Positions 20,867-31,578 of a DNA stretch of 64,000 bases are shown here, in pieces (the stretch's first letter is position 1; the number at the start of each line of letters is the position of its first letter). The notes under the pieces are model-generated. The model ran no database searches, was not told the DNA's origin, and was given only the letters and a program-made list of their open reading frames with translations. The stretch spans positions 62,001-126,000 of the forward strand of contig NZ_JABRVQ010000002.1 in assembly GCF_013248965.1 (NCBI RefSeq), read 5' to 3'. A program made the translations under genes and the position numbers. Source of the stretch: Psychrobacter okhotskensis (GTDB lineage Bacteria > Pseudomonadota > Gammaproteobacteria > Pseudomonadales > Moraxellaceae).

Positions 20867-23800
20867 CTAAAATTGCCAACTATAAACCACATCAACCGCG
20901 TTTTCTGCCGCCGACGTTGCCTCGACATAAATTCGACGGGTCAACTGGTAACGAACAGATAGGCTGTTCTGCGCATTAAAGACACCTACCCCGTAGCGAA
21001 TGTATAAGTCAGGGGTCACGTAACCGGTGACATTGACGTTAGTGTCTTCACTTCCGCCAGAGGCATCGACAGTCAAGCTCTGTAGACCAAAGGCTTGACC
21101 AATCTGGTTGGTTAAGTTGCGTGTCCCGCTCAGCCCGAAGCTCAGCCCAGCGGCCGCTAAGTTATTCGTCACTTGCGACTTAAAGCCCTGCTCACTGATT
21201 TGCGTGGCGCTCTTATTATCGATACGACCAGTGACCAACGCATTCATTGCTTGCTGCTGGGTCAGACCAGCATTATTAAAGACGATAATGTTTGGACTCT
21301 CAGTACTGCCTTTAACACGCACGCCAACTGTTTTTCCGCTAATGACTTTGACAGCTTCAATACTCAGGTTAGGCTTCATCACATCCCCATTGAAGCGCAC
21401 CTGCCCATAGTTAAGCTCTAGACTCTGACCGAAAGCATTGATATTGGTACGACGTGATACTTGCACCACCCCTGTGGCACGCATAATGCCCGTGCCGTTT
21501 TGAGTGATATTAATCGCACCTGCCAACGGAATAACCGCTCCAAAGCCACGGAAGTTAATGTCATCACCCAAATCAACACCGATATCAGCATTGATCGACC
21601 ACGGTTTTGAGATAGCTAAGACTTCGTCGATATTACCAATGAGACGACGATCTAGGACGACCGCATCTTCTGTTTGCGTAATGATGTCTTCACTAGCCTC
21701 TGGCGGACGAATGGTCGCCGATGGCACGCTGATGGCCCCTGTAATGTTGACGTAACGGTCGCCAGGACGCACGATAATATCGATATCAGGATTAATCTCA
21801 GCCAATAGCAAGGGTGGCTGGGTCAATACTAAGCGCTCACCAACGATACTCAATTTGGCTTGTAGTTTTTGCTGCCAGTTTACTGTTCCCGTTAGCGTGC
21901 CGCTGCCCGTACCACTATTAAAGGTGCCGTCGATAGTTGCTTGCGTTCCACGAATCTTGGCATCGACATTAACTTTTCTTAAATTGACTGGCAAGTCAAG
22001 CATCGCGATACGACCGTTGGCCAATTTCACATCACCATAGAACTGTGGTTTTTCTAGCGTGCCACCAAGTCCGCCCGCCATAGTGATATTGCCTTCAAGC
22101 ACACGCATACCGGGGAAGAAAGGTTTAAAAATCGCTAAATTAAGCTCATTGAGTACCAACGCGCCCGAAATGGGTTTGGGGTTTTTATAAGGATCGACGA
22201 TGACTTCCGCGTAACCACGCGCGCCGCGACCAGTATTGATATCTGTCCGTAGTTTAAGACCTTCAGGTACTGACAAGGCAATCAGTGACACACGCTTGTA
22301 TGACAAGCTTACAGGAGCGCTGTCACCATCTTGAAGCAAGCCGATTTTGCCATTATCAGAATATAAAGTGGTATTGATAGTCGGTGGACGACCACGTTGC
22401 CAGCCGACAATCGCCTTACCATTAATCTGCCCTTGCCAATCAATATCTTTGGGTAAAAACACTGAAAATAGCGAGGCGTCTAGCTTTTGCAATGCCAAAT
22501 CGACCTGACCACCAGACGGTGAAGCGATTAGGTTTTCACGTAAACACAGCTTGCCGGTTTGATCGGCCGCCTGCCAGCAATGCGCGGCAAGTTGCACCTT
22601 AAGCTCGCGGTCACTGCCGTTTTGCTTGTTAGGCAAATTGACAATCAACTGCGCTGGCTGCAACTGGTTCAAGGTGGCATATCTGGACTTAACACGACCT
22701 TTACCAATCACCCCAGACCAACTGAGTGTATTACGATTAAAACCACCTTTGAGTCTTGCTGCAATATCGAGCTGCTCGTTAGCGACATTGAGATCGACCA
22801 CATGTGCCTGCTCAGTACCATTAAAAGACGCATTAACGCTTTTGAAGCTTTGCCCGCCAGCATCTAAGCCTTCAGCACTGATAATAAGCTGACTTGGGCT
22901 GTTTGCTAAATTCACGATTTTGCCGCGAATACGACCTTGACGCAAGATAAAGCCCGGCAGCGCAAGTCGCTCACCGACCAAATCAATATAGATAGTGGGT
23001 AACGCTTGTCCCGCAGGCTGCGATAAGGTCGCACCGCCAGTCACTTTGCCGGTCAGCTTACTAGAGAGCTGATCGAGACTGGTGATATTAATCTTGGCTT
23101 GTAATTGCTTGGCATTGCCATTGGCAGTGATGTAGTTATCGCCCCAGCGTAAGACGAGGTTATTGGCATTTAAACTCTCGATTAAGGCGTTCACTTGCTT
23201 ATATTGCGCCTGTGCATCTTGCTTTTGTAAACGTTTAAAATAGCTCGCCAAGTCTTTTGGCAATCGCATTTTTGCGGCTAAGCTGCCTTTGGCACTGAGC
23301 GGCTGACCTTTTAACATGCCAGTCAAGTTGATCTGCTTGATATTAATGGTTTGCTGAGCATCACTCCAGCGACCATCAGTATCGATAGTACCGGTGATAG
23401 CGCTTGGCGTACTTTTGAGGAAGTAACCCAAATTAAAGCGATTCATTACTGCTTTGATATCCCAAGCGATACCTTGACGCACATCGACGGTGCCACTGGC
23501 ATCGATACTACCTGCAGCGCCGACATGACGGAAGCGTTTGATACGGATGAGCTGGGCATCGCCACTGGCATCGATAGTCAGTTTGCCTGCTGGTAACTGC
23601 TCGGCATCTAATACACCGTCAAAATTTACTGCAAATCTATTTAGCTTACCCTTGGCATTCGCTTTGTTTTTTGGTGCTGTTTGCCACTCGCCACTGGTTT
23701 TTAAATCACCAGTAATAATGGCCGGATTGTTGGGTAAAAAATAACCCAAGTTGAAGTCATCAAAGCGACCATCCACTGTCCAACCAATATTTTTTCGCAA

Positions 23801-25861
23801 ATCGATGACACCCTTCGCATTCACTGCGCCAGCCTCACCCTTATAATTGAGCTTACGAATACTGATCAGCCTTGGCGTGCCAGCCGCATTGATAGACAGA
23901 CGACCCTTTGGCACATCCGCCGTATCGACCTGACCATCAAAACGCGCATCGAACATAGAAAGCTCGCCGCCAACGATATCGACTTTGGCATCACCGCCAC
24001 CAGTGATGCCGATAGCACGGCCGTCTTGCGTGGCATCAAGCTGCGCCTGCAAATCGGTATTGTTTAAATTAATAATATGACGCTGACCTTTAACCCCGCT
24101 TTTGCTGATATTCACTAAGCGGCCACTGGCACTAATACTGCCCGTTAGACGCTCAAGCGGTAGATCACTACGATACTTTTTGGGTAATAAACCATTAGTA
24201 CGGGCATCAATTTGCCACGTTAATGGGCGCTTCTTGGTCGCCAGTTGAATCTGCCCAGTACCTGATAAATCACCGATGATACCATTATATTTGAGACGAT
24301 TGATGTCAATGACATTGCCAGCTTTGCGGACGCGCACATCATAGTTGCCTTTGGGAGCAGCATTAAGCTCATTGATGACTGCATTGGCATCGACAGAGAG
24401 GGTCGAACCGCGCACGATGACATCAGCTTGACCACTAGGACTATCGATATTACCGATATTCGGGACATTACGACGGATCAGATTTTGCCAAGTGGCATCG
24501 ATATACCAAGGCGCTACCTGTTTAACCTTCGCAGAGGTTTTACCACGTGCAATATTGGCATTAACATGTTCGCCATCACGCTGACGTAGATCCGCGTCAA
24601 TCTCTAAGTTACCTGCACTGTTTTTTTGTTGATAATGTAGCGACAATCGACCGTTGAGTTTTTGCGGAGCGTAGGCTTTAAAATCAGCATAGTCGTCAGG
24701 AATCGCGCGGCGAATGTCAAAATTGCTACCAGTCGCACGCACCTTTGCATCGAAGCTATTTTTCCAGTCTAAAATACCTTGTAATATTAGGTTTCCAGCT
24801 GGAACCTGAGCATCCAAACGATCAATGCGCAGTTGACTATTGGCAATCACTGCCCGCCCTTGATAATGCCCTGAAGGAATATCTTTGGCAGTCAGCTCAG
24901 TATTGATACGCAAACGTATCTCAGAGATGACCCCTGAGGCAGTGGCTGTGCCGCTTTTTAGGCGAATGGCTTGGCTTTCGGCATAAGGAATCAGAATGTC
25001 GTCCCATTGCAGTTTTGCCTGAAACGGTGAATCCTTATCGAGTCCTTGCACTACAAAATCACCGCTGACATCGTTATCATTGTAGCGGCTACGCACCTTA
25101 CCAACGGTACGTTTTAAGCTGCCGGTAGCGGTAATATTAAGGGGATCAATGTAGGCTTTTTCTAAGGCACTGACCTCAGCAATAGCACTTAAGTCCAACG
25201 GATAGTCACCTTGCAAATCAATCTCACCTTGCAAAGCACTAACCTTGACGATATCTGCATACTGTAAATTGCCGCGACCTACCGTGACCATGCTGCCAAC
25301 CCACGTCAAATCACGAGCGCTGATATCATGAATGACAATAGGATCTTTGGTCACTTGTTTATAGACAATCGTTTTTATTTTGGCTTGATCAAAACGCAGA
25401 TTCACCGGTAGCTTGAGCGTTTTATAATCAAATGGCTCACCCGTTGGCGGTTTTTTATTGATAATCTCAATACGCTGAATGTCGGCATCGCGCAGATGGA
25501 CTTCTTTAGCAAATACCGCACGCCAGCCTATTTTAACGTAGGCTTTGTCTACCAAGATCTCAAGGTCTTCGGTCGCCTCGATATCGATATCTGTGACCAA
25601 CAGACCATCACGTAAATTACCGCGCCCATATTTAAACTTAATACCCGTCTCAGCGCTAATCTTTTCTAATAAGAACTTGGTGCCTGACTCAGTACCAGCC
25701 GCATAAAAAAAGATGGCGAACATAATCGCCAGTACGATGAGCATGAGTACCAGTAGCTTGAGCAAAAAAGACAGCGGATACCAACGCCTTACAGCACGGG
25801 CATCACGTTGCGCCGGATCTTCATCCGGTGAATTATTAGGCGGGGTATTTTTGGTCAACAT
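20867..25861 (-). CDS. tamB: Translocation and assembly module protein TamB
   Basis: A 1664-residue AsmA-like protein anchored in the inner membrane by a helix at about residues 31-52 and spanning the periplasm as a long beta-taco thought to carry phospholipid or help outer-membrane protein insertion. The body has many repeated beta segments (for example GTIDTDGRWSD and GDLKTSGEW), and the C-terminal TamB domain ends with YVTPDLYIRYGVGVF and VDVVYSWQF. It is longer than E. coli TamB (1259). The frame opens at TTG; the ATG at 25861 is preferred. It follows tamA by about 60 bases. Confidence 0.96.
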   Translation of the reverse strand: MLTKNTPPNNSPDEDPAQRDARAVRRWYPLSFLLKLLVLMLIVLAIMFAIFFYAAGTESGTKFLLEKISAETGIKFKYGRGNLRDGLLVTDIDIEATEDLEILVDKAYVKIGWRAVFAKEVHLRDADIQRIEIINKKPPTGEPFDYKTLKLPVNLRFDQAKIKTIVYKQVTKDPIVIHDISARDLTWVGSMVTVGRGNLQYADIVKVSALQGEIDLQGDYPLDLSAIAEVSALEKAYIDPLNITATGSLKRTVGKVRSRYNDNDVSGDFVVQGLDKDSPFQAKLQWDDILIPYAESQAIRLKSGTATASGVISEIRLRINTELTAKDIPSGHYQGRAVIANSQLRIDRLDAQVPAGNLILQGILDWKNSFDAKVRATGSNFDIRRAIPDDYADFKAYAPQKLNGRLSLHYQQKNSAGNLEIDADLRQRDGEHVNANIARGKTSAKVKQVAPWYIDATWQNLIRRNVPNIGNIDSPSGQADVIVRGSTLSVDANAVINELNAAPKGNYDVRVRKAGNVIDINRLKYNGIIGDLSGTGQIQLATKKRPLTWQIDARTNGLLPKKYRSDLPLERLTGSISASGRLVNISKSGVKGQRHIINLNNTDLQAQLDATQDGRAIGITGGGDAKVDIVGGELSMFDARFDGQVDTADVPKGRLSINAAGTPRLISIRKLNYKGEAGAVNAKGVIDLRKNIGWTVDGRFDDFNLGYFLPNNPAIITGDLKTSGEWQTAPKNKANAKGKLNRFAVNFDGVLDAEQLPAGKLTIDASGDAQLIRIKRFRHVGAAGSIDASGTVDVRQGIAWDIKAVMNRFNLGYFLKSTPSAITGTIDTDGRWSDAQQTINIKQINLTGMLKGQPLSAKGSLAAKMRLPKDLASYFKRLQKQDAQAQYKQVNALIESLNANNLVLRWGDNYITANGNAKQLQAKINITSLDQLSSKLTGKVTGGATLSQPAGQALPTIYIDLVGERLALPGFILRQGRIRGKIVNLANSPSQLIISAEGLDAGGQSFKSVNASFNGTEQAHVVDLNVANEQLDIAARLKGGFNRNTLSWSGVIGKGRVKSRYATLNQLQPAQLIVNLPNKQNGSDRELKVQLAAHCWQAADQTGKLCLRENLIASPSGGQVDLALQKLDASLFSVFLPKDIDWQGQINGKAIVGWQRGRPPTINTTLYSDNGKIGLLQDGDSAPVSLSYKRVSLIALSVPEGLKLRTDINTGRGARGYAEVIVDPYKNPKPISGALVLNELNLAIFKPFFPGMRVLEGNITMAGGLGGTLEKPQFYGDVKLANGRIAMLDLPVNLRKVNVDAKIRGTQATIDGTFNSGTGSGTLTGTVNWQQKLQAKLSIVGERLVLTQPPLLLAEINPDIDIIVRPGDRYVNITGAISVPSATIRPPEASEDIITQTEDAVVLDRRLIGNIDEVLAISKPWSINADIGVDLGDDINFRGFGAVIPLAGAINITQNGTGIMRATGVVQVSRRTNINAFGQSLELNYGQVRFNGDVMKPNLSIEAVKVISGKTVGVRVKGSTESPNIIVFNNAGLTQQQAMNALVTGRIDNKSATQISEQGFKSQVTNNLAAAGLSFGLSGTRNLTNQIGQAFGLQSLTVDASGGSEDTNVNVTGYVTPDLYIRYGVGVFNAQNSLSVRYQLTRRIYVEATSAAENAVDVVYSWQF

Positions 25862-25922
25862 CACACTCAACTACGTTAGAAAAATGATTGCCAACAATCG
25901 CTAAAAACGATTGACGAGGCTC

Positions 25923-28900
25923 TTATAAAGGCGATCCGATAAAGAAACTCAACCTGACAGGAACACTTTCTTCTGTGACACCAGCGGCAACATCGACCCG
26001 CACCACACCAACAGGTGATGCCCAGCGAATACCAACACCAACGCCAACCTTTGTTTCAGTCTCGAAGTCTTTGTCATAGGCATTACCCACGTCGGTAAAA
26101 ACGGCGGCGCGAAAGCCAGGTTTAAACTCATAGTTATATTCCGCACTACCGACGGCGAGCACTTGCCCACCAGTCAGATAGCCATTGTCGATAGGCGATA
26201 AGCTCTCATAATCATAACCACGAATACTTTGATCACCGCCCGCAAAGAAGCGCAGCTTATAAGGCACTTCATAGAAATCATCGGCCCAAATATAGCCTGC
26301 ATTGAGACTACCAAGTACTTGGTGCTTTTTGTCGTCGCCAAAACTATAAATACCGCTGACACCCGCCCGTACAATCGCTAAATCTGTATCGCTCAACGCC
26401 TTTTCAGCGCCTGCTTCTACAGAGTAATACTGACGGATACCACGAGTCGGATTGGTCGCACTATCCACGTCCGTTTTATTGATACCATAGCCCAATAACA
26501 GCGCTTGTTGCTTTGGTCTAGAAGACGTAAAGCGTATCGGCAGATCTTCTAAGTCCGCCTCATCAACCCCTGTCTCTAGCTCGTCTAAGCGATAACGTAC
26601 AGAGTAGCTACGATTCCAGCCACTGTCACGGCGAATATTACGTGCCAATGAAGCTTTTAGCGTTCGGGTAGACAAATCAAAGTTACCTTTGCCTTGATCG
26701 ATGACCTCCTCTTCATAGGTGAGGCGCGCATCTAGCTTATCATTAAGCGGATGCTTCCACGGCCGGCTGCCATAGACCGAGACATTCTTAGTAATTCTAG
26801 AAACCTCCGTTTCTGCGCCAGCTTGATAGCCTTGACGATTGAGCAGGTTGTAATCTATCTTAGCTGTGGCGCGTACGCCGGTATCGGTACCATAACCAAT
26901 ACCTACTTGGGCGTCGCGTGGCTTACTGGAAGAGACAAAGACATATAGTGGGACTTTTTTACTCTCTTGCACTTGTTGCGGCGTTTTACGTCCTGCTAGC
27001 GTCGGTGGTACAAAGTTTTCATCCGCAAGAATACTCTTTTCGTCTGGGAAGATTTTTTGTGCCACGTTGCTGATAGAGTCACTGATTTTACCTAAAATCG
27101 TGTCGGTCTCTTGGTCTTTTTCATCTAACACCCGATCATCTGGTAAGCGGCTTAAGCGATTGGCTTTTTGTTTGATGGCTTGGAGTTTATCCAGTGTTTG
27201 CTCATCTGCTTCAAATTCGATGGCAGCGATATCTGCGGGATTAACTTTCTCCCCACTATTGCCACTATTAGCATCGCCATCACTACTATTTGCTGCATCA
27301 CTGTTTTGCGCAGTGTCATTTTGAACAGTGCCATTCGTATTACTGCTACTTTCTGCCCCATTATTTGCTGCGGCTACATCATCAATAATTTCTGAAGCAT
27401 TGACCTCACTGTCAACATCGTCGTTGCCAGTATTACCAGCCGCATTGCCAGGCGCATTATCGAACGCTAAGGTACTGCTTTCACTGCTGTCATTGGGTGG
27501 CAAAATAGACTCGACATTGACAGTATTAAAATAACGTGTCGCTGATAAGTCGTTACTAAACTTAGTAACATCAGGGCGATAGAACGGCTCGCCGGGTTTG
27601 AAGTCAAACAACTGCTGCAACAATGACAATTCGACAGGTAGCTTATCAGGGTCGCGGGTCAGCGTATTGGTCGCTGCATCATAAGTAAAGAACACCACTT
27701 CGTCGTACTCGTAGCGGTCACCAGTATTATAAACCAGCGATACATCGGCGGTATTGTCTGGCAAAATGATATCGACTGATTTGTTCAGCCAATACTGGTC
27801 AAAATAACCATAAGTGTTGCTGAGTGACTCTAGCGCCGCTTTACTGTTTTTGTAAACGCGATGATTGAATACATCGCCTTCTTGCGGTGGTAGCTCTTTT
27901 TCCAACGCTTGGTATTCTTCTTGCTCGCGACCTTCACCGCGAATTTCGATAATACGACTGTCGACAATGACCGGCTCACCTAGATCTTCAATGACCACCT
28001 CAATGACGTCACTATAAGGCTGACGTAAGCGCATGGTCACATCATAATAACCAACAGCTTGTGCGGCATCTTGTGCAGTTTGGCGCAGACGCGGTAAGGC
28101 TGCGGTAAAGTCAACGACAGATTGGACAGTGGTGTCATCAAGCGCAGCTTTGATGTTTTTAATCGGTTGCGTGTCTTCGTCTGCTTCGATGAGTTTTTGC
28201 GGCGTATTAGTCGCATCGTCAGCGGCAACTTGCTGCAAGTAAACCGTCGTCTCGACGTGCGGTAACGCTTGAGCACCGTCATTAAAAAATCGATTGTAGA
28301 GTCGCTTAACGATATTGGTTTTGTTACGAGCCATGGTTTTTGGCTTTTTGGCTTGCTCGATACTTTGATTGACGGCTTGGGTTTCGGACTGATAATCAGG
28401 CAAATAATCTTCTGGATTGATAATATCTGACTGCGTGCCCTCTCCTCCTGTCACATTGCCTGCACTTACTGACCTCTCATCATCGATCATACTATCATCG
28501 TCGTTATCAGCGCTTCCACTACTGACAGCATCGCTGACATTGATGGGCCGTGCCATGATTTCAGCAGTCTCAGCCTGTTCAGCCGCTGTCTCGCTTTTGC
28601 CCAGCGTATCGAGATTGCTCGGTGCTGGCAAATTGGTCGCATCAAGACTCACGTCTAAGCCAATAGGCGGGGTGATATCATTTAAAGTCGCGATAGGCGC
28701 ATCAAAGTCGCGGTCGTTATTACTGATGCCATTCATGTTACTGACATTGGTGTTGTTAACGTCGTTACCATTATTAATGCTGTCAATGTCTTGCGCATTC
28801 TGTCTATCCAGCGCTGCCAGCTCGCGATCAATCTCATCAGGCGTCATCATCTGATAGCCCTGCTGTTGCACTGTTGCCGCTTGCTGCTCCAAATCTTTAT

Positions 28901-29579
28901 TTGCCACATTCGCCTGCGCGTCACTCAACTCGCCTACATCATAAAGGTCGTTATCCAAATCACTGGCATCATCGACATTATCATCATCTTGCTGAGCGTT
29001 GGCATTGCCATTTACTCTTTGAGATGGCGAATTTTGTAGGTCTTTTTCTTTAGTACCAGACTGCTTAATACCTAGGTTTTGTTCGCTATAGTCATCCAAT
29101 ACTGACTTATCGATGATGCCTTGTTCCACTGCTTTCTTTAGGCGCAAGGCATCTAAGGCGATATCAAGCTGTGTATCCTCAGTAGAGGAGAACTGAGGGT
29201 CTGTGCGAGGCTGTTTAGGGGTTGGCGGTTGCGGTGGCGTTACAGTATTGAAAAATGGTTGGTTGGCTGTATTTTGCGTATCACGGTTCTGACTATTAAG
29301 GTTCTGACTATCAATAATTTGACTGTTCGTATTGGCATTGGTCGTGGTGTCAGCCAATGCTGCAGGCGCGATACCAAAACCCACCAAACTGCTCGCCAAG
29401 GCACTAAAAAGCGCTGAGCGCGTAAAATGAATACGCGGCGCAGTCTGCTGTAAATCGTCCATCACGGCACATTTAACAGTATTGGTAGCAGCGCTGGCAC
29501 GATTACCAGCATGAGTGTTTGAGGCTTTGTGCTGCGTAACCGACAAGTGGCGCGCTAGAGTTGAAGGCTGATGTTCCAT
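25923..29579 (-). CDS. tamA: Outer-membrane assembly protein TamA (Omp85 family), greatly enlarged
   Basis: Outer-membrane partner of TamB. The C-terminal barrel (about residues 890-1218) has the Omp85 motif segments RFFAGGDQSIRGYDYESL and a terminal SFFIGSPL strand; POTRA-like domains start at about 415. At 1218 residues it is twice the E. coli protein (577). The excess is an Asn/Asp/Gln-rich region at about 77-410 and an acidic low-complexity insert at about 693-873, between YFNTVNVES and PLYVFVSSSKPRDA, that is inside the last POTRA. The signal peptide (about 50-76) has an unusually long leading segment; a second start at Met40 (29462) would shorten it but lacks a ribosome binding site. 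Confidence 0.93.
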   Translation of the reverse strand: MEHQPSTLARHLSVTQHKASNTHAGNRASAATNTVKCAVMDDLQQTAPRIHFTRSALFSALASSLVGFGIAPAALADTTTNANTNSQIIDSQNLNSQNRDTQNTANQPFFNTVTPPQPPTPKQPRTDPQFSSTEDTQLDIALDALRLKKAVEQGIIDKSVLDDYSEQNLGIKQSGTKEKDLQNSPSQRVNGNANAQQDDDNVDDASDLDNDLYDVGELSDAQANVANKDLEQQAATVQQQGYQMMTPDEIDRELAALDRQNAQDIDSINNGNDVNNTNVSNMNGISNNDRDFDAPIATLNDITPPIGLDVSLDATNLPAPSNLDTLGKSETAAEQAETAEIMARPINVSDAVSSGSADNDDDSMIDDERSVSAGNVTGGEGTQSDIINPEDYLPDYQSETQAVNQSIEQAKKPKTMARNKTNIVKRLYNRFFNDGAQALPHVETTVYLQQVAADDATNTPQKLIEADEDTQPIKNIKAALDDTTVQSVVDFTAALPRLRQTAQDAAQAVGYYDVTMRLRQPYSDVIEVVIEDLGEPVIVDSRIIEIRGEGREQEEYQALEKELPPQEGDVFNHRVYKNSKAALESLSNTYGYFDQYWLNKSVDIILPDNTADVSLVYNTGDRYEYDEVVFFTYDAATNTLTRDPDKLPVELSLLQQLFDFKPGEPFYRPDVTKFSNDLSATRYFNTVNVESILPPNDSSESSTLAFDNAPGNAAGNTGNDDVDSEVNASEIIDDVAAANNGAESSSNTNGTVQNDTAQNSDAANSSDGDANSGNSGEKVNPADIAAIEFEADEQTLDKLQAIKQKANRLSRLPDDRVLDEKDQETDTILGKISDSISNVAQKIFPDEKSILADENFVPPTLAGRKTPQQVQESKKVPLYVFVSSSKPRDAQVGIGYGTDTGVRATAKIDYNLLNRQGYQAGAETEVSRITKNVSVYGSRPWKHPLNDKLDARLTYEEEVIDQGKGNFDLSTRTLKASLARNIRRDSGWNRSYSVRYRLDELETGVDEADLEDLPIRFTSSRPKQQALLLGYGINKTDVDSATNPTRGIRQYYSVEAGAEKALSDTDLAIVRAGVSGIYSFGDDKKHQVLGSLNAGYIWADDFYEVPYKLRFFAGGDQSIRGYDYESLSPIDNGYLTGGQVLAVGSAEYNYEFKPGFRAAVFTDVGNAYDKDFETETKVGVGVGIRWASPVGVVRVDVAAGVTEESVPVRLSFFIGSPL

Positions 29580-30041
29580 GTATACTTATTTCCTATCACC
29601 TCACGCGGCACAAGGGAATGACGATAGCAGTCGCCAGGTTTTACCGGTGAATAAACGTAGAGCAGTTAACTGAGATTTTCTATGGCGACCGTACTTTTTT
29701 AGTGCTAGTTTTAGCGCTGAGCCTATCTCATCTGAACTTAATGACATAAGATAGGTAACTTTGAGTGATGCCGAGGCTTTAATCTCGCTCAAATTTTCAA
29801 AAAGTAACTTTTCAAAAGACAACCATGTAAAATTTACAAATCATAACTTAGTTAATTATGAAATCATAGCTTCGGGCGCATGTATTTTTGCCAAAGCCTT
29901 GCTATTATACGGCTTAATATTGATAAAACCTATGCTATATTTCGATAAGTTTTTGATACTGTTGATAATTAATGGCACCCGAAAGCTGTGCTCAGCCCTT
30001 ACCTCTCATCTATCAGCCGCGATCCATCTGTAGGAATTTTC
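29580..30041. other. Divergent promoter region of tamA and the MFS gene
   Basis: A minus-strand frame at 29601-29822 begins at TTG and lacks a ribosome binding site or family resemblance, so it is not called. The region should contain both divergent promoters. No repeats or terminators are seen. Confidence 0.4.
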
Positions 30042-31382
30042 ATGGCCAATCAGTTTCAGTTATTTAAGCGCCGCCGTTTTAGCGCCATGTTTTTTACCCA
30101 GTTTTTGGGGGCGTTTAATGACAATATTTTTAAACAAGCACTCATATTAGTACTGACTTATACCGCTGCCAGTCAGTTGGGTATGGAAGTCAGTATCTTA
30201 AATAACTTAGCGGCAATGCTATTTATATTGCCCTACTTCCTATTTTCGGCACTGGCGGGACAAATTGCCGATAAGTTTGAAAAATCAAAGCTCACGCGCT
30301 TTATTAAGGTGCTTGAGCTGGTGATTATGGCGATTGCCGCCGTCGGCTTTGTTTTTGAATGGTACGGCTTGTTGTTTGTGGCATTGTTTTTGATGGGCAC
30401 GCATTCGACCTTTTTTGGACCGATTAAATACGCTTACTTACCGCAAGCGATGAAGGAAGATGAGCTCGTCGGTGCCAACGGTCTGTTTCAGATGGGCACG
30501 TCGCTAGCCATCCTCCTTGGTATGATTATCGCTGGTGTCTTGACCCAGCTATCACAGTCGTTGTATTGGATTAGCGTCACTGTATTGGCGGTCGCTGTTT
30601 TAGGTTATCTGGCGGCTCGTTACATCCCTACCATGCCAGCCATGCAGCCGACGCTCAAAATTAATTGGAATATTTTTACCACCAGTTGGTCGACGGTACG
30701 CTATTTGTACTCGCTGCCGTTTTTATTCTTCGTCATTCTTGGCAACAGCTGGTTTTGGTTTTATGGTGCGACGTTTTTGACACAAACACCAGAATTCAGC
30801 AAGGTCATTTTGCATGGCGATGAGTCGGTGGTTATTTTCCTATTAACGCTATTTTCTGTTGGCGTATCGATTGGGTCTTTGTTATGTAAAACCTTGACCA
30901 AAAACCAAGTCAGTTTACGCTTACTGCCCTTTGGTATTGCTGGTTTAAGTATTTTTGCTATTGATTTGTATTTTTCCTTGTCAGGTCTCAACATAGACGT
31001 TAATACTGAAACATTATTAGGCATTAGTGATTTGTTTGGTATGAGCGGCAGTTGGCGCGTATTTGCCGACTTGTTCTTTTTAGGCTTTAGTGGCGGTTTA
31101 TATATCGTGCCTTTATATGCGTCTATGCAGGCTTATGCACCCAAAAGTCATCGCGCGCGTATCGTCGGTGCCAACAATATTTTTAATGCCATATTTATGG
31201 TCAGCTCAGCGATTTTTGCGATTGTGGTGCTCAACACCTTAGGATTGACGCTACCGCAATTATTTTTGGTTACGGGTGTGCTAAACATTGCTTTTGGCGC
31301 GTTTTTATATATTAAGCTTAATAAACACGTGCAGCATGCGGTCATACATACTAATGATGACGAGCTTAGCCGACAAGACTAA
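30042..31382 (+). CDS. MFS transporter, LplT/Aas-type carrier
   Basis: A 446-residue, about 12-helix carrier. The start FTQFLGAFNDNIFKQALIL and the segment THSTFFGPIKYAYLP are characteristic of the LplT (lysophospholipid transporter) branch, which in E. coli flips lysophospholipids inward for re-acylation by Aas. Here no acyltransferase domain is fused, and no aas gene is adjacent. The ATG at 30042 has an AGGA motif before it; the frame is open for 18 more codons upstream, but these lack any signal. The exact substrate is inferred from similarity only. Confidence 0.85.
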   Translation: MANQFQLFKRRRFSAMFFTQFLGAFNDNIFKQALILVLTYTAASQLGMEVSILNNLAAMLFILPYFLFSALAGQIADKFEKSKLTRFIKVLELVIMAIAAVGFVFEWYGLLFVALFLMGTHSTFFGPIKYAYLPQAMKEDELVGANGLFQMGTSLAILLGMIIAGVLTQLSQSLYWISVTVLAVAVLGYLAARYIPTMPAMQPTLKINWNIFTTSWSTVRYLYSLPFLFFVILGNSWFWFYGATFLTQTPEFSKVILHGDESVVIFLLTLFSVGVSIGSLLCKTLTKNQVSLRLLPFGIAGLSIFAIDLYFSLSGLNIDVNTETLLGISDLFGMSGSWRVFADLFFLGFSGGLYIVPLYASMQAYAPKSHRARIVGANNIFNAIFMVSSAIFAIVVLNTLGLTLPQLFLVTGVLNIAFGAFLYIKLNKHVQHAVIHTNDDELSRQD

Positions 31383-31578
31383 ATGCCTAAAAGATCTAGC
31401 GATTATGAGTAGCGTTGGTGTTCACTAAATCATGCAGCCGATAATAGTGGTGCCGATAATTTATATTGTTTGCTATAGTAATGTGCATGAACAGAATATT
31501 GCTGCTTTAAAAAGCAAATATCAGCAATATCTTAATAAGAAGTTTTTTGATAACAATTAAAGCCATCAGGAGTGAATC

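Noticed and set aside
27067-27534. Several plus-strand ORFs opposite tamA
   Set aside because: They arise from the antisense of low-complexity Asn/Asp codons and have no start signals.
29601-29822. 73-codon minus-strand ORF just upstream of tamA
   Set aside because: It starts at TTG, has no ribosome binding site, and its sequence resembles no family; most likely chance.
29988-30041. 18-codon upstream extension of the MFS gene
   Set aside because: No ribosome binding site; the ATG at 30042 has AGGA and matches the family start.
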